This document shows, in pieces, positions 16,013 through 22,776 of a stretch of 22,776 nt of DNA (within the stretch, counting starts at the first letter, position 1; every line of letters begins with the position of its first letter). Origin of the DNA: HB2-32-21 sp040235495 (GTDB taxonomy: Bacteria; Pseudomonadota; Gammaproteobacteria; Pseudomonadales; Porticoccaceae). Below the pieces are notes generated by a model, which saw only the letters and a list, made by a program, of their open reading frames with translations, was not told where the DNA came from and made no database searches. The position numbers and the translations under genes were made by a program. The stretch covers positions 1-22,776 of the forward strand of contig JBECKV010000176.1 in assembly GCA_040235495.1 (NCBI GenBank). The letters run 5' to 3'.

Positions 16013-16080
16013 GCTCGGTAACGCTGGCTCGGTAACGCTGGCTCGGTAACGATAGCTCAGTAACGATAGCTCAGTTCGAG
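16013..16080. repeat. 14-bp tandem repeat, four copies plus a partial, across a stop codon
   Basis: GCTCGGTAACGCTG occurs at 16013-16026 and 16027-16040, then GCTCGGTAACGATA (16041-16054), GCTCAGTAACGATA (16055-16068) and a partial GCTCAG (from 16069). The unit at 16055-16068 contains the stop codon and last codons of the minus-strand PagL-like gene. The remaining units lie beyond the stop. Confidence 0.93.
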
Positions 16081-16662
16081 CATGTGTAGATCCGCGCCAA
16101 TGGTGCCGCTGCCGTAAACACTGGCATCGGAGTAATGCTGATAGCGATAGCCGAGCCAAATGTTCCTGTAAACAGCGGCGCTGAGACCCGCGGTCAACGC
16201 AAACTGCAAATGGCCGCCAAAATTCTGCTGGGCGTAACGGTGTCTGCTCAATGCAGCCAGACCCACTCCCCCATCCATGAGCATACGCTCGGACCACGTC
16301 AGCGCCACCATCGGGATGGCCGAGACAACAAGCGCCGTTTTACCCGCACCACGCAGTACGCCAGCGCTGGTCAGCATGTGTCCATCCAGGGCCCAATCGG
16401 ATTGAAAGTCCCGCGCCCAGGGCAATTGAAAACGGGCGATTACGTCATAGGCCTGAAAGCTGTCCGGCTGGTCCTCCCCGATCACACGCTTTTCGCCCAC
16501 CCGAGCGCGCGTACCAAGGCTCAACAGCTTCATATCGAAGGCTTTATTCGTACCTGAGCCAGTTTGAGCAAACCCGCCTTCGGGCAGCAGCGCGAAAATC
16601 GCGCCAAGCAGCCAGATACCAGGCCTATGCCGGAAATCACCGCGTTGCGGCACGCTCAACAT
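16057..16662 (-). CDS. pagL: PagL-like lipid A 3-O-deacylase (acyloxyacyl hydrolase family)
   Basis: This predicted outer-membrane beta-barrel enzyme would remove the 3-O acyl chain of lipid A. From the ATG at 16662 it has 201 residues: a leader with hydrophobic GIWLLGAIFALLPEGGFAQ, then alternating barrel strands. The C-terminal region matches PagL, with NIWLGYRYQHYSDASVYG carrying the catalytic His and Ser (His176, Ser178 in this numbering). It ends with an aromatic strand LSYRY, the usual outer-membrane sorting signal. The position expected for the third catalytic residue (Glu in Pseudomonas PagL) reads GADLHML, with no glutamate in the same place. The start is uncertain: a GGGAG lies too close to 16662, and a TTG at 16725 is also open. 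The stop lies inside a tandem repeat. Confidence 0.75.
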   Translation of the reverse strand: MLSVPQRGDFRHRPGIWLLGAIFALLPEGGFAQTGSGTNKAFDMKLLSLGTRARVGEKRVIGEDQPDSFQAYDVIARFQLPWARDFQSDWALDGHMLTSAGVLRGAGKTALVVSAIPMVALTWSERMLMDGGVGLAALSRHRYAQQNFGGHLQFALTAGLSAAVYRNIWLGYRYQHYSDASVYGSGTIGADLHMLELSYRY

Positions 16663-16931
16663 ACTCCCGGATTGGTTATCATTCGTGACATTTCCCGTCG
16701 GGCCGGCAATACGGCCGGCATTCAATGTATTATCCGGATCTTGCAGCTACACTAACTTGTATGGAAAGGAAAGGGTACTTATTCTTTCCGTGTAAAAATA
16801 AGAGGCCGACTCAGGCTCCGTCTGCAAATAAAACAGATCGCGAAACCAGCGTGTTGACGGACCGTTCGAAACGCTAACCGACCGCAACCGTAGGCTTTAG
16901 CAGCCCGGAACCCTGGCTCACTGATTTTCAT

Positions 16932-16943
16932 AGTATTTATACT
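16932..16943 (+). promoter_or_regulatory. Possible -10 region upstream of the monooxygenase
   Basis: AGTATTTATACT is a small palindrome containing TATACT (16938-16943), one mismatch to a -10 box, 66 bp before the ATG at 17009. No good -35 accompanies it. The 280-bp gap from 16726 otherwise holds only a short GGAAAG/CTTTCC inverted repeat (16763-16768 with 16784-16789). Confidence 0.3.
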
Positions 16944-17008
16944 CACGGCTGATACTTTTGCTAACCATTTCTTAAAATAACATCTTGAAACAACATGGGG
17001 ATTACAAA

Positions 17009-18832
17009 ATGAGCACCAACACCGCGAAACAAGAGGCTTTCGATCCGGATGTATTAAGGAAAAAGTACGCCGAGGAAAGAGCCATCCGCCTGCGTCCCGA
17101 CGGCAACCAGCAGTACCAGGAGATGAAGGGCGAATTTTCCTATTTTCTTGACGACCCTTACATTGGTGAACCCATTGTCCGGGAGCCGCTGGCGGACCAG
17201 GTCGAAGTAGCCATTATCGGTGGCGGCCTCGGCGGGCTGCTGGCCGGCGCGCGCATGCGTGAAGCCGGCATCGAGGACATCCGCATGATCGAAAAAGGCG
17301 GCGACTTCGGCGGCACCTGGTACTGGAATCGCTATCCCGGCGCGGCCTGTGACATCGAGGCTTACACCTACCTGCCGCTGCTGGAAGAACTCGGCTACAT
17401 GCCACCACGCAAATTTTGTGATGCCCCCGAGATTCTCGACCACTGTCACAGAATCGCCGAACACTACCGGCTCTACGACAATGCCTGCCTCCAGACCGGC
17501 GTCACTGAAATGGTCTGGGACGACGAAACCCGGCTCTGGACCATCCGCACCGATCGCGACGACAGGATGAAAGCGCGCTTCGTGATTATGGTGAATGGCC
17601 CGTTAAACCGCCCGAAACTGCCCGGTATACCGGGCATCAGCAAGTTCAAGGGCCATACCTTTCACACCAGCCGCTGGGACTATAATTACACCGGTGGCAA
17701 CGCTCGCGGCGGCCTGGACGGCCTCAAGGACAAGCGGGTCGGGATTATCGGCACTGGCGCCACCGCCGTGCAGTGCGTGTCCTACCTGGGCGAGTCAGCC
17801 AAACAACTGTACGTGTTTCAACGCACCCCTTCCGGGGTGGATCCCAGAAACGATCACCCCACCGACAAGCAATGGGCGGCGAGCCTAAAGCCGGGCTGGC
17901 AAAAAAAGCGACAGAAGGATTTTACCGCCATCCTTACGGGCCGCGGCGGCCGGCGGGGCGAAATTGACCAGCTCGATGAGTTCGACGATGCCTGGGTGGA
18001 AATGGGCAAGATCTATCGTCGCCGCATGCGCGAAGCGGGCAAGGATGTGCCGAAGCAAAAAGTCCTCGAGATTTTCGAGATGTCCAACTTTGAAAAGATG
18101 GAAAACATCCGCAATCGCATCGACGAGATCGTCAAGGACAAGGAAACCGCCGAAGCCCTGAAACCCTGGTATGCCTTTATGTGCAAGCGCCCCTGTTTGG
18201 ACGACCGCTTCCTGCCCACCTTTAATCGCGACAACGTCAAACTGGTCGACACCAAAGGCAAGGGCGTGGATGCGATTACCGAAAAAGGTGTCGTCGTCGC
18301 CGGTGTCGAATACGAAGTGGACTGCCTGATCTTTGCCACCGGCTTCGAGGTCGGCACCGATTACACTCGCCGTGCGGGGTATAACCTGATTGGCGTCGGT
18401 GGTCAGAGCCTGGAGGACAAGTGGAAGGACGGCATGCGCACCCTGTTTGGCATCCACACCCGCGGCTTTCCCAACTGCTTCATCATCGGTAACGGTCAGG
18501 CCTCGTTTACCGCCAATTACCCCGATGGTCTGGACGAAGGCGCCAAACACATCGCCTACCTGGTGAAGTATTTTAAGGAGCACGATATCACTCGCTGCGA
18601 CGCCGACGCCGAGGCGGAAAAAAACTGGTCCGCCGAAGTCTTCGGCACCCCGGCCAAGGGGCCCCAGGGCGGCACAGGCTGTACACCGGGTTACTACAAT
18701 CTTGAAGGTCAGCACGACCCAAGGGCCCGGCACAATCAGCCCTATGGCGGCATGATGGGCGCCAACAGCTATTTTGAAAGGCTGGAACAGTTCCGGGACG
18801 GCGACAGGATGCCGGGGCTGGAACTATCCTGA
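17009..18832 (+). CDS. FAD-dependent Baeyer-Villiger-type monooxygenase
   Basis: This is a class B flavoprotein monooxygenase that uses NADPH and O2 to insert oxygen next to a ketone, giving an ester or lactone. The 607-residue length includes an N-terminal extension, as in steroid- or acetophenone-type enzymes. FAD-binding GGGLGG lies at 71-76, followed by GGTWYWNRYPGAACD (101-115). The Baeyer-Villiger fingerprint FKGHTFHTSRWD is at 213-224, with the final residue Asp rather than Pro, as in some subgroups. The NADPH-binding GIIGTGATAVQ is at 245-255, and an FATGFEVGTDY block lies near 450. The ATG at 17009 is preceded by GGGG and gives a sensible N terminus. It is monocistronic and probably acts on cyclic or steroid-like ketones; the exact substrate cannot be read from sequence. 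Confidence 0.93.
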   Translation: MSTNTAKQEAFDPDVLRKKYAEERAIRLRPDGNQQYQEMKGEFSYFLDDPYIGEPIVREPLADQVEVAIIGGGLGGLLAGARMREAGIEDIRMIEKGGDFGGTWYWNRYPGAACDIEAYTYLPLLEELGYMPPRKFCDAPEILDHCHRIAEHYRLYDNACLQTGVTEMVWDDETRLWTIRTDRDDRMKARFVIMVNGPLNRPKLPGIPGISKFKGHTFHTSRWDYNYTGGNARGGLDGLKDKRVGIIGTGATAVQCVSYLGESAKQLYVFQRTPSGVDPRNDHPTDKQWAASLKPGWQKKRQKDFTAILTGRGGRRGEIDQLDEFDDAWVEMGKIYRRRMREAGKDVPKQKVLEIFEMSNFEKMENIRNRIDEIVKDKETAEALKPWYAFMCKRPCLDDRFLPTFNRDNVKLVDTKGKGVDAITEKGVVVAGVEYEVDCLIFATGFEVGTDYTRRAGYNLIGVGGQSLEDKWKDGMRTLFGIHTRGFPNCFIIGNGQASFTANYPDGLDEGAKHIAYLVKYFKEHDITRCDADAEAEKNWSAEVFGTPAKGPQGGTGCTPGYYNLEGQHDPRARHNQPYGGMMGANSYFERLEQFRDGDRMPGLELS

Positions 18833-19324
18833 GCAGCGGCGCCTGGATCCGCGGCCAGGGGCCGATGGCCGACCCGACGCCCTATCCAGGGACACGCATC
18901 CATGGGCCCTGATTGAAGGGCCCTGATCCACGGGCACTCCGACTGATTCGCGGGGTCCCTGGCAGGCGGGTTTCCTGCCACGACCCCGGACCTGCTCAAG
19001 GCCATGGGTCAGGCAAAATAAACACTCCCGCGGCGACAACAATGCGGCGACAACAATTATTATTAATCACCGTTGTAGTATCACCGCTATTCATCCCTCC
19101 CACCCCTGGGGCCTCGCTTGTCACAACCCGGGTTGATTCAAGCAGTCACCCCGAGGTGACACCAGACAGCCGGGTCCGCGATCAAATAAATCCCTGTGTA
19201 GTTGACAACATTTCCGGGCCGGGTTTATCGTTGGCTTCAGGTCCTCGGTGTTCTGCTGTTGTACAAGGATCCCCAATCGCTTCTTGTTTATCTTTATCTC
19301 GGCGCCAGGTCAGGGAGGATCCGT
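18833..19324. other. Intergenic region with short duplications
   Basis: No convincing gene. GGGCCCTGAT is repeated at 18904-18913 and 18918-18927, and a 14-bp tandem repeat lies at 19030-19057. A frame starting at 19042 encodes a leader-like MRRQQLLLITVVVSP but has no Shine-Dalgarno and runs out of phase through the next gene. Base composition shifts from GC-rich at the left to mixed at the right. The last 20 bases hold a GGGAGGA ribosome binding site. Confidence 0.5.
19030..19057. repeat. 14-bp tandem repeat, two copies
   Basis: GCGGCGACAACAAT occurs twice head to tail (19030-19043, 19044-19057), in non-coding DNA about 200 bp after the monooxygenase stop. Confidence 0.93.
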
Positions 19325-20983
19325 ATGCATCCCGCTCAGAATTCACATATCGTCAAGACGTCTTCGCGTATTTCCATTTTTTTCCTTTCCATCACGTCCC
19401 TTTTTATAACCGCTTGTAGTGGTGAAATTGACCAGGCCGACATTTACGGCGGCAGCGTCCTGGATAAACAGGCCGCCACCCTGCGCGAAGGCGGAAAGCC
19501 GGTCAATGGCACCGTGGTAGCCAAGGACGCCAACCAACGGATGACTTCCGAAACCACCTATAAGGACGGTTTTCCAAACGGGCTGATGCGGGAATGGTAT
19601 CCCAATGGGCAGCTCAAATTTGAAAAGGAAGCTCGTTACGTGGACAAGGGTCAGTTCGGCGGCGGGCTGGAGGTGATAGGTGTCAACAAGTCCTGGTGTG
19701 AAAACGGCACCTTGCGAGCGGACCAGCCGGGCGATTCAAATGGCAAGCCCAGGGGAACCCACAAGAACTGGACCTGTGATGGAAAACTCCTGTACGAGGC
19801 CGATATGCCCGCCGGCAAATTCAAACGCTGGCAGGAAACACAGGATGGTGAAATCTTCCTGTCGGAAGAGGGTAAACGCGTAGAGTCGGGATTTCTGGAT
19901 GGTGAGCACAAGCAGTACGCGCCGGATGGCTCATTGCTATTGATTGAAAACTGGAAAAATGAAAAACAGCATGGGGAGTACAAAAAACTGCATCACAACG
20001 GCTCGATAGCCGAACAGGGTAAGTACGACCAGGGGATCAAGAAGGGCGTCTGGATAGTTTCCCACGGTAATTTTAACTACCAGTATTGGGATTATGACCC
20101 CGAGAATTTCAATAAACAGGATTATGTCGGCCCCTTCCTCCAGGCCGCCGGGATAGAGGCCAGTGGCAATCAGGCGCAGTACCTGCGCGACTATCAGGTC
20201 GATACCGAGAAGCTGAAATACTACGTCACCCAGGGGCTGGTCGATCCAGGGAAAAAGCTCAACCTGGACATTTACACGCGCTATAACGAATTCAAAAGCA
20301 AGGACTGGACATACCCTTATATCAGGGCTTCCCGTACGGCCCTGCCGACACTGCTCGAACTAGGCGCCGACCCGCGAGCGATAGACGCGAAGCAGCGGAA
20401 TCGACTGCATTACTGTATAGATTCCATGTATCAGGACGGTTGCAATCTGGAGGATGTCAAGACTCTGATCGAATTAGGGCTGAATGCCGGGCAGGCTGAC
20501 AACGCGGGCCATACGCCCTTGCATCGGCTGATGTTTCAGACGCGGGTTACCGATGAAACCAGCCGCTACCGACAAAAGCGGATAGCAACGTTTGCTGATT
20601 TGAAACCCTATATCGAGTTGCTGACGCAAGGCGGCGCGTCCCCGGACGACGCTGCCAACGATGGCGCCACGCCGATCATGCTTGCCTTACAGAACCAGTT
20701 ATTTGATGTCGCGGCCGAACTACTCCAATCCAGCAAGAGCCCTAACCAGTCGGACAGGGAAGGACTGAATCTGGTGACGAGGGTTTTTTACAATCCCTAC
20801 ACACGTCAATTCAACCTCAATATGCCCGCTGAAGCGCGCACTTTCATTGAACTTGCCGTCAGCAAAGGGGTTGATCCGCTGCAGCCGGTAGGTGATGGAG
20901 GGGTGAACCTGGTGGAATTGGCGGAAAAAAATGGCGCCATTGATTTGGCGATTTATCTTAAAAATCTGAAAAAGGGATCATGA
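19325..20983 (+). CDS. Lipoprotein with MORN-type and ankyrin-type repeats
   Basis: This 552-residue lipoprotein is of unknown function. The ATG at 19325 has GGGAGGA five bases upstream and opens a signal peptide with lipobox ITAC, lipidated Cys31. Residues about 75-245 hold MORN-like units of the YwqK kind: DGFPNGLMREWYPNGQLKFE (81-100), GKPRGTHKNWTCDGKLLYEA (140-159), LDGEHKQYAPDGSLLLIENW (191-210) and KQHGEYKKLHHNGSI (214-228). After a linker, residues about 335-545 hold ankyrin-like units such as LPTLLELGADPRAIDAKQRN (340-359), DNAGHTPLHRLM (392-403) and DGATPIMLALQNQLFDVAAE (446-465). Both are protein- or lipid-interaction modules, suggesting a surface or periplasmic scaffold. It is the first of four closely packed genes of lower GC content. 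Its stop overlaps the next start by 4 bp. Confidence 0.88.
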   Translation: MHPAQNSHIVKTSSRISIFFLSITSLFITACSGEIDQADIYGGSVLDKQAATLREGGKPVNGTVVAKDANQRMTSETTYKDGFPNGLMREWYPNGQLKFEKEARYVDKGQFGGGLEVIGVNKSWCENGTLRADQPGDSNGKPRGTHKNWTCDGKLLYEADMPAGKFKRWQETQDGEIFLSEEGKRVESGFLDGEHKQYAPDGSLLLIENWKNEKQHGEYKKLHHNGSIAEQGKYDQGIKKGVWIVSHGNFNYQYWDYDPENFNKQDYVGPFLQAAGIEASGNQAQYLRDYQVDTEKLKYYVTQGLVDPGKKLNLDIYTRYNEFKSKDWTYPYIRASRTALPTLLELGADPRAIDAKQRNRLHYCIDSMYQDGCNLEDVKTLIELGLNAGQADNAGHTPLHRLMFQTRVTDETSRYRQKRIATFADLKPYIELLTQGGASPDDAANDGATPIMLALQNQLFDVAAELLQSSKSPNQSDREGLNLVTRVFYNPYTRQFNLNMPAEARTFIELAVSKGVDPLQPVGDGGVNLVELAEKNGAIDLAIYLKNLKKGS

Positions 20984-21309
20984 CGATGAAAACGAAAATA
21001 ACCTTTATAACCAGTGCCTTGGTCATTCTCCTTGGCTTGAGCGCCTGCGGCGGCGGTAACGCCATATCCGGACACTATGTTGCCGAGTTCCAGGGGACTA
21101 CCATGGAATTCGACTTTCTTGACGATAGCAAGGTGATTTTCGCGATGACGGAAGAGGGCGTCCGGGAAACCATGGATTGCACCTACACATCCGGCGAAAC
21201 CCGCATCAGTGTCAGCTGTCCTGGCAGCTCGGGTATTGCCATAACCCGGGCGGGAAGCGACCTTGAGGCTGACATGGGTGGAATGGTTGTTCGGTTTAAA
21301 AAATCCTAG
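20980..21309 (+). CDS. Small lipoprotein (109 aa)
   Basis: This short lipoprotein has a basic start (MTMKTK), a hydrophobic stretch and lipobox LSAC with Cys23, then a GGG linker. The mature part, about 85 residues, is beta-rich (GHYVAEFQGTTMEFDFLDD, then a two-cysteine hairpin between MDCTY and VSCPG) and looks like a small barrel or sandwich. I recognise no family. The start ATG overlaps the preceding stop (ATGA), indicating translational coupling with the repeat lipoprotein; an ATG two codons later is an alternative. It is part of the four-gene exported operon. Confidence 0.8.
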   Translation: MTMKTKITFITSALVILLGLSACGGGNAISGHYVAEFQGTTMEFDFLDDSKVIFAMTEEGVRETMDCTYTSGETRISVSCPGSSGIAITRAGSDLEADMGGMVVRFKKS

Positions 21310-21325
21310 CAACGAGTAACATCTC

Positions 21326-21943
21326 ATGAACACAAGGAAGAGTTACACCCCATTTATTTTCCTGGCTTTCGCCATTTTCTGCACCGGCTGTTCAAATACG
21401 GAGGATGAGCTGCTTGAAGTCATTAATCTGGACGAAAAATCCGTTAATCTTTGCGTCTCGCCACAAAAGCTGGGTGTGGATTTTTTTCAGGCAAGTGACG
21501 GCAAACGTTACTTTGCCGCCGCCGGAGATTTTTCTTTCAGCCCCGAGTACGGTGGTTTCAACTCCCTTCCGGCCTTGCAATCGGAGGGCTATGCCAGCAA
21601 GGAAGCCACCAGTCTGCAGTCGAGTTGGGCCAACTATAAAAATGCCTATCCGGCGTCGGACAAAATCAACGCGTTCATCGGGCAGTTCGATAATATTTGC
21701 ATAGGCAAAATGCGGGCCACGGAAATTATTGACCATACCGAACCGGGTGAGTCCGGACCGCAGGTTTTGCAGGCTCGGTTCAAGTACCGAGTCGAATTCA
21801 ATAACCTGGTTGACGATCTGCGCATCGAGGATCAATTGCGGAATGGGCCGGTTGCATCGCAGTGGCCGGGCACGGGCAGCAGTATCTTTACCAAAACCAA
21901 TAAAGGCTGGCGGCTGGAAATGCTCCATTGGAGTGATTTCTGA
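21326..21943 (+). CDS. Lipoprotein of unknown function (205 aa)
   Basis: This predicted lipoprotein has a hydrophobic leader FIFLAFAIFCTGC; Cys22 is the likely lipidated residue, though the -3 position is Cys rather than Leu. The mature part carries two further cysteines (SVNLCVSP and DNICIGKM), aromatic-rich segments (FSFSPEYGGFNSLPAL) and a C-terminal strand GWRLEMLHWSDF. I recognise no domain. The gap from the previous gene is 16 bp, with only a weak purine-rich site before the ATG. The end overlaps the start proposed for the next gene by 4 bp. Confidence 0.78.
   Translation: MNTRKSYTPFIFLAFAIFCTGCSNTEDELLEVINLDEKSVNLCVSPQKLGVDFFQASDGKRYFAAAGDFSFSPEYGGFNSLPALQSEGYASKEATSLQSSWANYKNAYPASDKINAFIGQFDNICIGKMRATEIIDHTEPGESGPQVLQARFKYRVEFNNLVDDLRIEDQLRNGPVASQWPGTGSSIFTKTNKGWRLEMLHWSDF
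21930..21933 (+). promoter_or_regulatory. Ribosome binding site supporting a CTG start
   Basis: GGAG (in TTGGAG) lies six bases before a CTG at 21940, ideal spacing. The CTG overlaps the preceding stop as CTGA, where ATGA would be the usual coupling form. Confidence 0.5.
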
Positions 21944-22440
21944 AACCTGCGATCATTCTGTTGATTCTGTTTGTCACTTGTTTACCCGCCAAGGGTGCAA
22001 GCGGCAATGGTGACCGTTCGTTGCCAAGCGCGCGGGAATTGGTGGAAAAATACGCGGGCAGTTACGATACCGATGCCTTATTACGGGAGGACTTCGTAAG
22101 GAAGAAGCTGGTCGCCATGCTCGGCGATGAGCTACAACACTTTTTCGAAAACCTGAATGTCCGAGGCAGTGTCGATTTGATTGCAAACACATTATCATTG
22201 GCTGGTAACGCAGCGCACCGAGGAGGCGAGGAAGAAGCCGTGCTTTGCGTGGCCGCGTATAACCTGGAGGTTAGCGCGGCCGTACTATCGGAGGGATTGA
22301 TTAGCGTTTTTTCAACAACGCGTGATTACGCATCATTAAATCTGTGCATCAAGGACTGGATAACCCAGGTAAATTCAGGACACGCAGACCGCTTTGTCGC
22401 ACCGCGGAATGTCCGAATGGTGACTGGCACACTACACTGA
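21940..22440 (+). CDS. Secreted protein of unknown function, likely CTG start (166 aa)
   Basis: No ATG or GTG gives a sensible N terminus. The CTG at 21940 is the first possible start after the in-frame stop at 21934-21936 and yields MKPAIILLILFVTCLPAKGA, a textbook signal peptide with lysine at position 2. A TTG at 21961 would remove the basic residue. The mature part is helical and then mixed, with FVRKKLVAMLGDELQHFFEN, a GNAAHRGGEEEAVLC segment and LNLCIKDWI. It reads like a family of small secreted proteins in pseudomonads and relatives that I cannot name. The 4-bp overlap with the previous gene indicates coupled translation. It is the last gene of the operon; a stem-loop overlaps its stop. 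Confidence 0.7.
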   Translation: MKPAIILLILFVTCLPAKGASGNGDRSLPSARELVEKYAGSYDTDALLREDFVRKKLVAMLGDELQHFFENLNVRGSVDLIANTLSLAGNAAHRGGEEEAVLCVAAYNLEVSAAVLSEGLISVFSTTRDYASLNLCIKDWITQVNSGHADRFVAPRNVRMVTGTLH

Positions 22441-22458
22441 GGGGTGCATCGCCCCTCA
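22438..22458 (+). terminator. Stem-loop at the end of the lipoprotein operon
   Basis: TGAGGGG (22438-22444, including the stop codon) pairs with CCCCTCA (22452-22458) around a 7-base loop. There is no T-run after it, so termination would need Rho, or the structure protects the mRNA 3' end. Confidence 0.45.
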
Positions 22459-22611
22459 AAGGACAGGATATTTCAGACAAGTATTGCGTCTGTGTTCCTG
22501 ATCCATTCAAATACCAGCGGAGTTGGCGCACAGTCGATCCAGGTCACGTTGGCGACAACACGAGTCATGGCTGCCTAAAATTATTACTCGCCCGGCGCCA
22601 GGAGGATCAAA

Positions 22612-22776
22612 ATGGATGCAAAGCAGGCCGTCGATCAACTGGACCCGGCAAAGTGGCAAAACACGCCGGCCGGTATCAGGCTGGACATACTGAAGCAGAT
22701 TCAAGGCAACATCACCCGCTATATCGATGAACTGTCAGCGGCGGATAACAAGGTGCGAGGCGTCTCGCCTTCTGAT
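22612..22776 (+). CDS. Start of a further gene, possibly aldehyde dehydrogenase (3' end outside window)
   Basis: An AGGAGG ribosome binding site (22600-22605) lies six bases before this ATG, and the frame stays open for 55 codons to the window edge. The visible part, MDAKQAVDQLDPAKWQNTP followed by GIRLDILKQIQGNI and YIDELSAADNK, resembles the N-terminal helices of a group of large aldehyde dehydrogenases in marine gammaproteobacteria, which begin similarly and continue with a charged stretch. That identification rests on style only, since no catalytic residue is in view. It is separated by 171 bp and a stem-loop from the lipoprotein operon, so it is probably a new transcription unit. Confidence 0.55.
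   Translation, partial: MDAKQAVDQLDPAKWQNTPAGIRLDILKQIQGNITRYIDELSAADNKVRGVSPSD

Noticed and set aside
18913..19419. Plus-strand frame with a leader-like segment from an ATG at 19042
   Set aside because: It has no ribosome binding site, a repeat sits across its start, and it runs out of phase into the well-supported lipoprotein gene at 19325.

Overview
The window looks like chromosomal DNA from a Gram-negative bacterium. It carries a PagL-like outer-membrane protein, several lipoproteins with lipoboxes, and mostly GC-rich coding. The mix of CaiB-type CoA-transferase, FAS1-like/MaoC hydratase, Baeyer-Villiger monooxygenase, luciferase-like oxidoreductase, PhyH dioxygenase and YrbG-type antiporter suggests a marine gammaproteobacterium (Cellvibrionales/Halieaceae-like). 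That placement is inference from gene content; there is no rRNA or tRNA here to fix it.

Layout. 1-1310: 3' part of a type I restriction subunit (hsdR), running in from the left. 1311-1734: non-coding, with a possible Fic-like remnant. 1735-3634: a Ca2+/Na+ antiporter and an exported DUF4412-like protein. 3756-4579 (minus): two small unknown proteins. 4771-5841: an exported protein of a large uncharacterised family, ended by a clear bidirectional terminator. 5935-8035 (minus): PhyH dioxygenase, small membrane protein, FetB-like permease. 8322-10708: SDR dehydrogenase and LLM flavin oxidoreductase. 10743-11546 (minus): DUF3859-like exported protein and a possible tiny gene. 11769-14308: CaiB-family CoA-transferase and FAS1-like/MaoC hydratase. 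14688-15968: a membrane-anchored LuxR-type regulator divergent from a cytochrome b561. 16057-16662 (minus): PagL-like lipid A deacylase. 17009-18832: FAD Baeyer-Villiger monooxygenase. 19325-22440: four-gene operon of exported proteins. 22612-end: start of a further gene, possibly an aldehyde dehydrogenase.

The middle of the window (PhyH, SDR, LLM, CoA-transferase, hydratase, BVMO) reads as a dispersed catabolic neighbourhood. Such enzymes could oxidise an alicyclic, terpenoid or steroid-like substrate, open a ring as a lactone, activate acids as CoA thioesters and hydrate enoyl-CoAs. The genes are mostly separate transcription units, so the joint pathway is inference.

The most promising undescribed unit is the operon at 19325-22440. 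It holds a lipoprotein joining MORN-type repeats to ankyrin-type repeats, two further small lipoproteins, and a secreted protein whose best start is a CTG overlapping the previous stop. It is visibly less GC-rich than the catabolic genes. A second unexpected pattern is that several minus-strand genes have short tandem or near-tandem duplications lying across or against their stop codons (4133, 6913, 10743, 11349, 16057).
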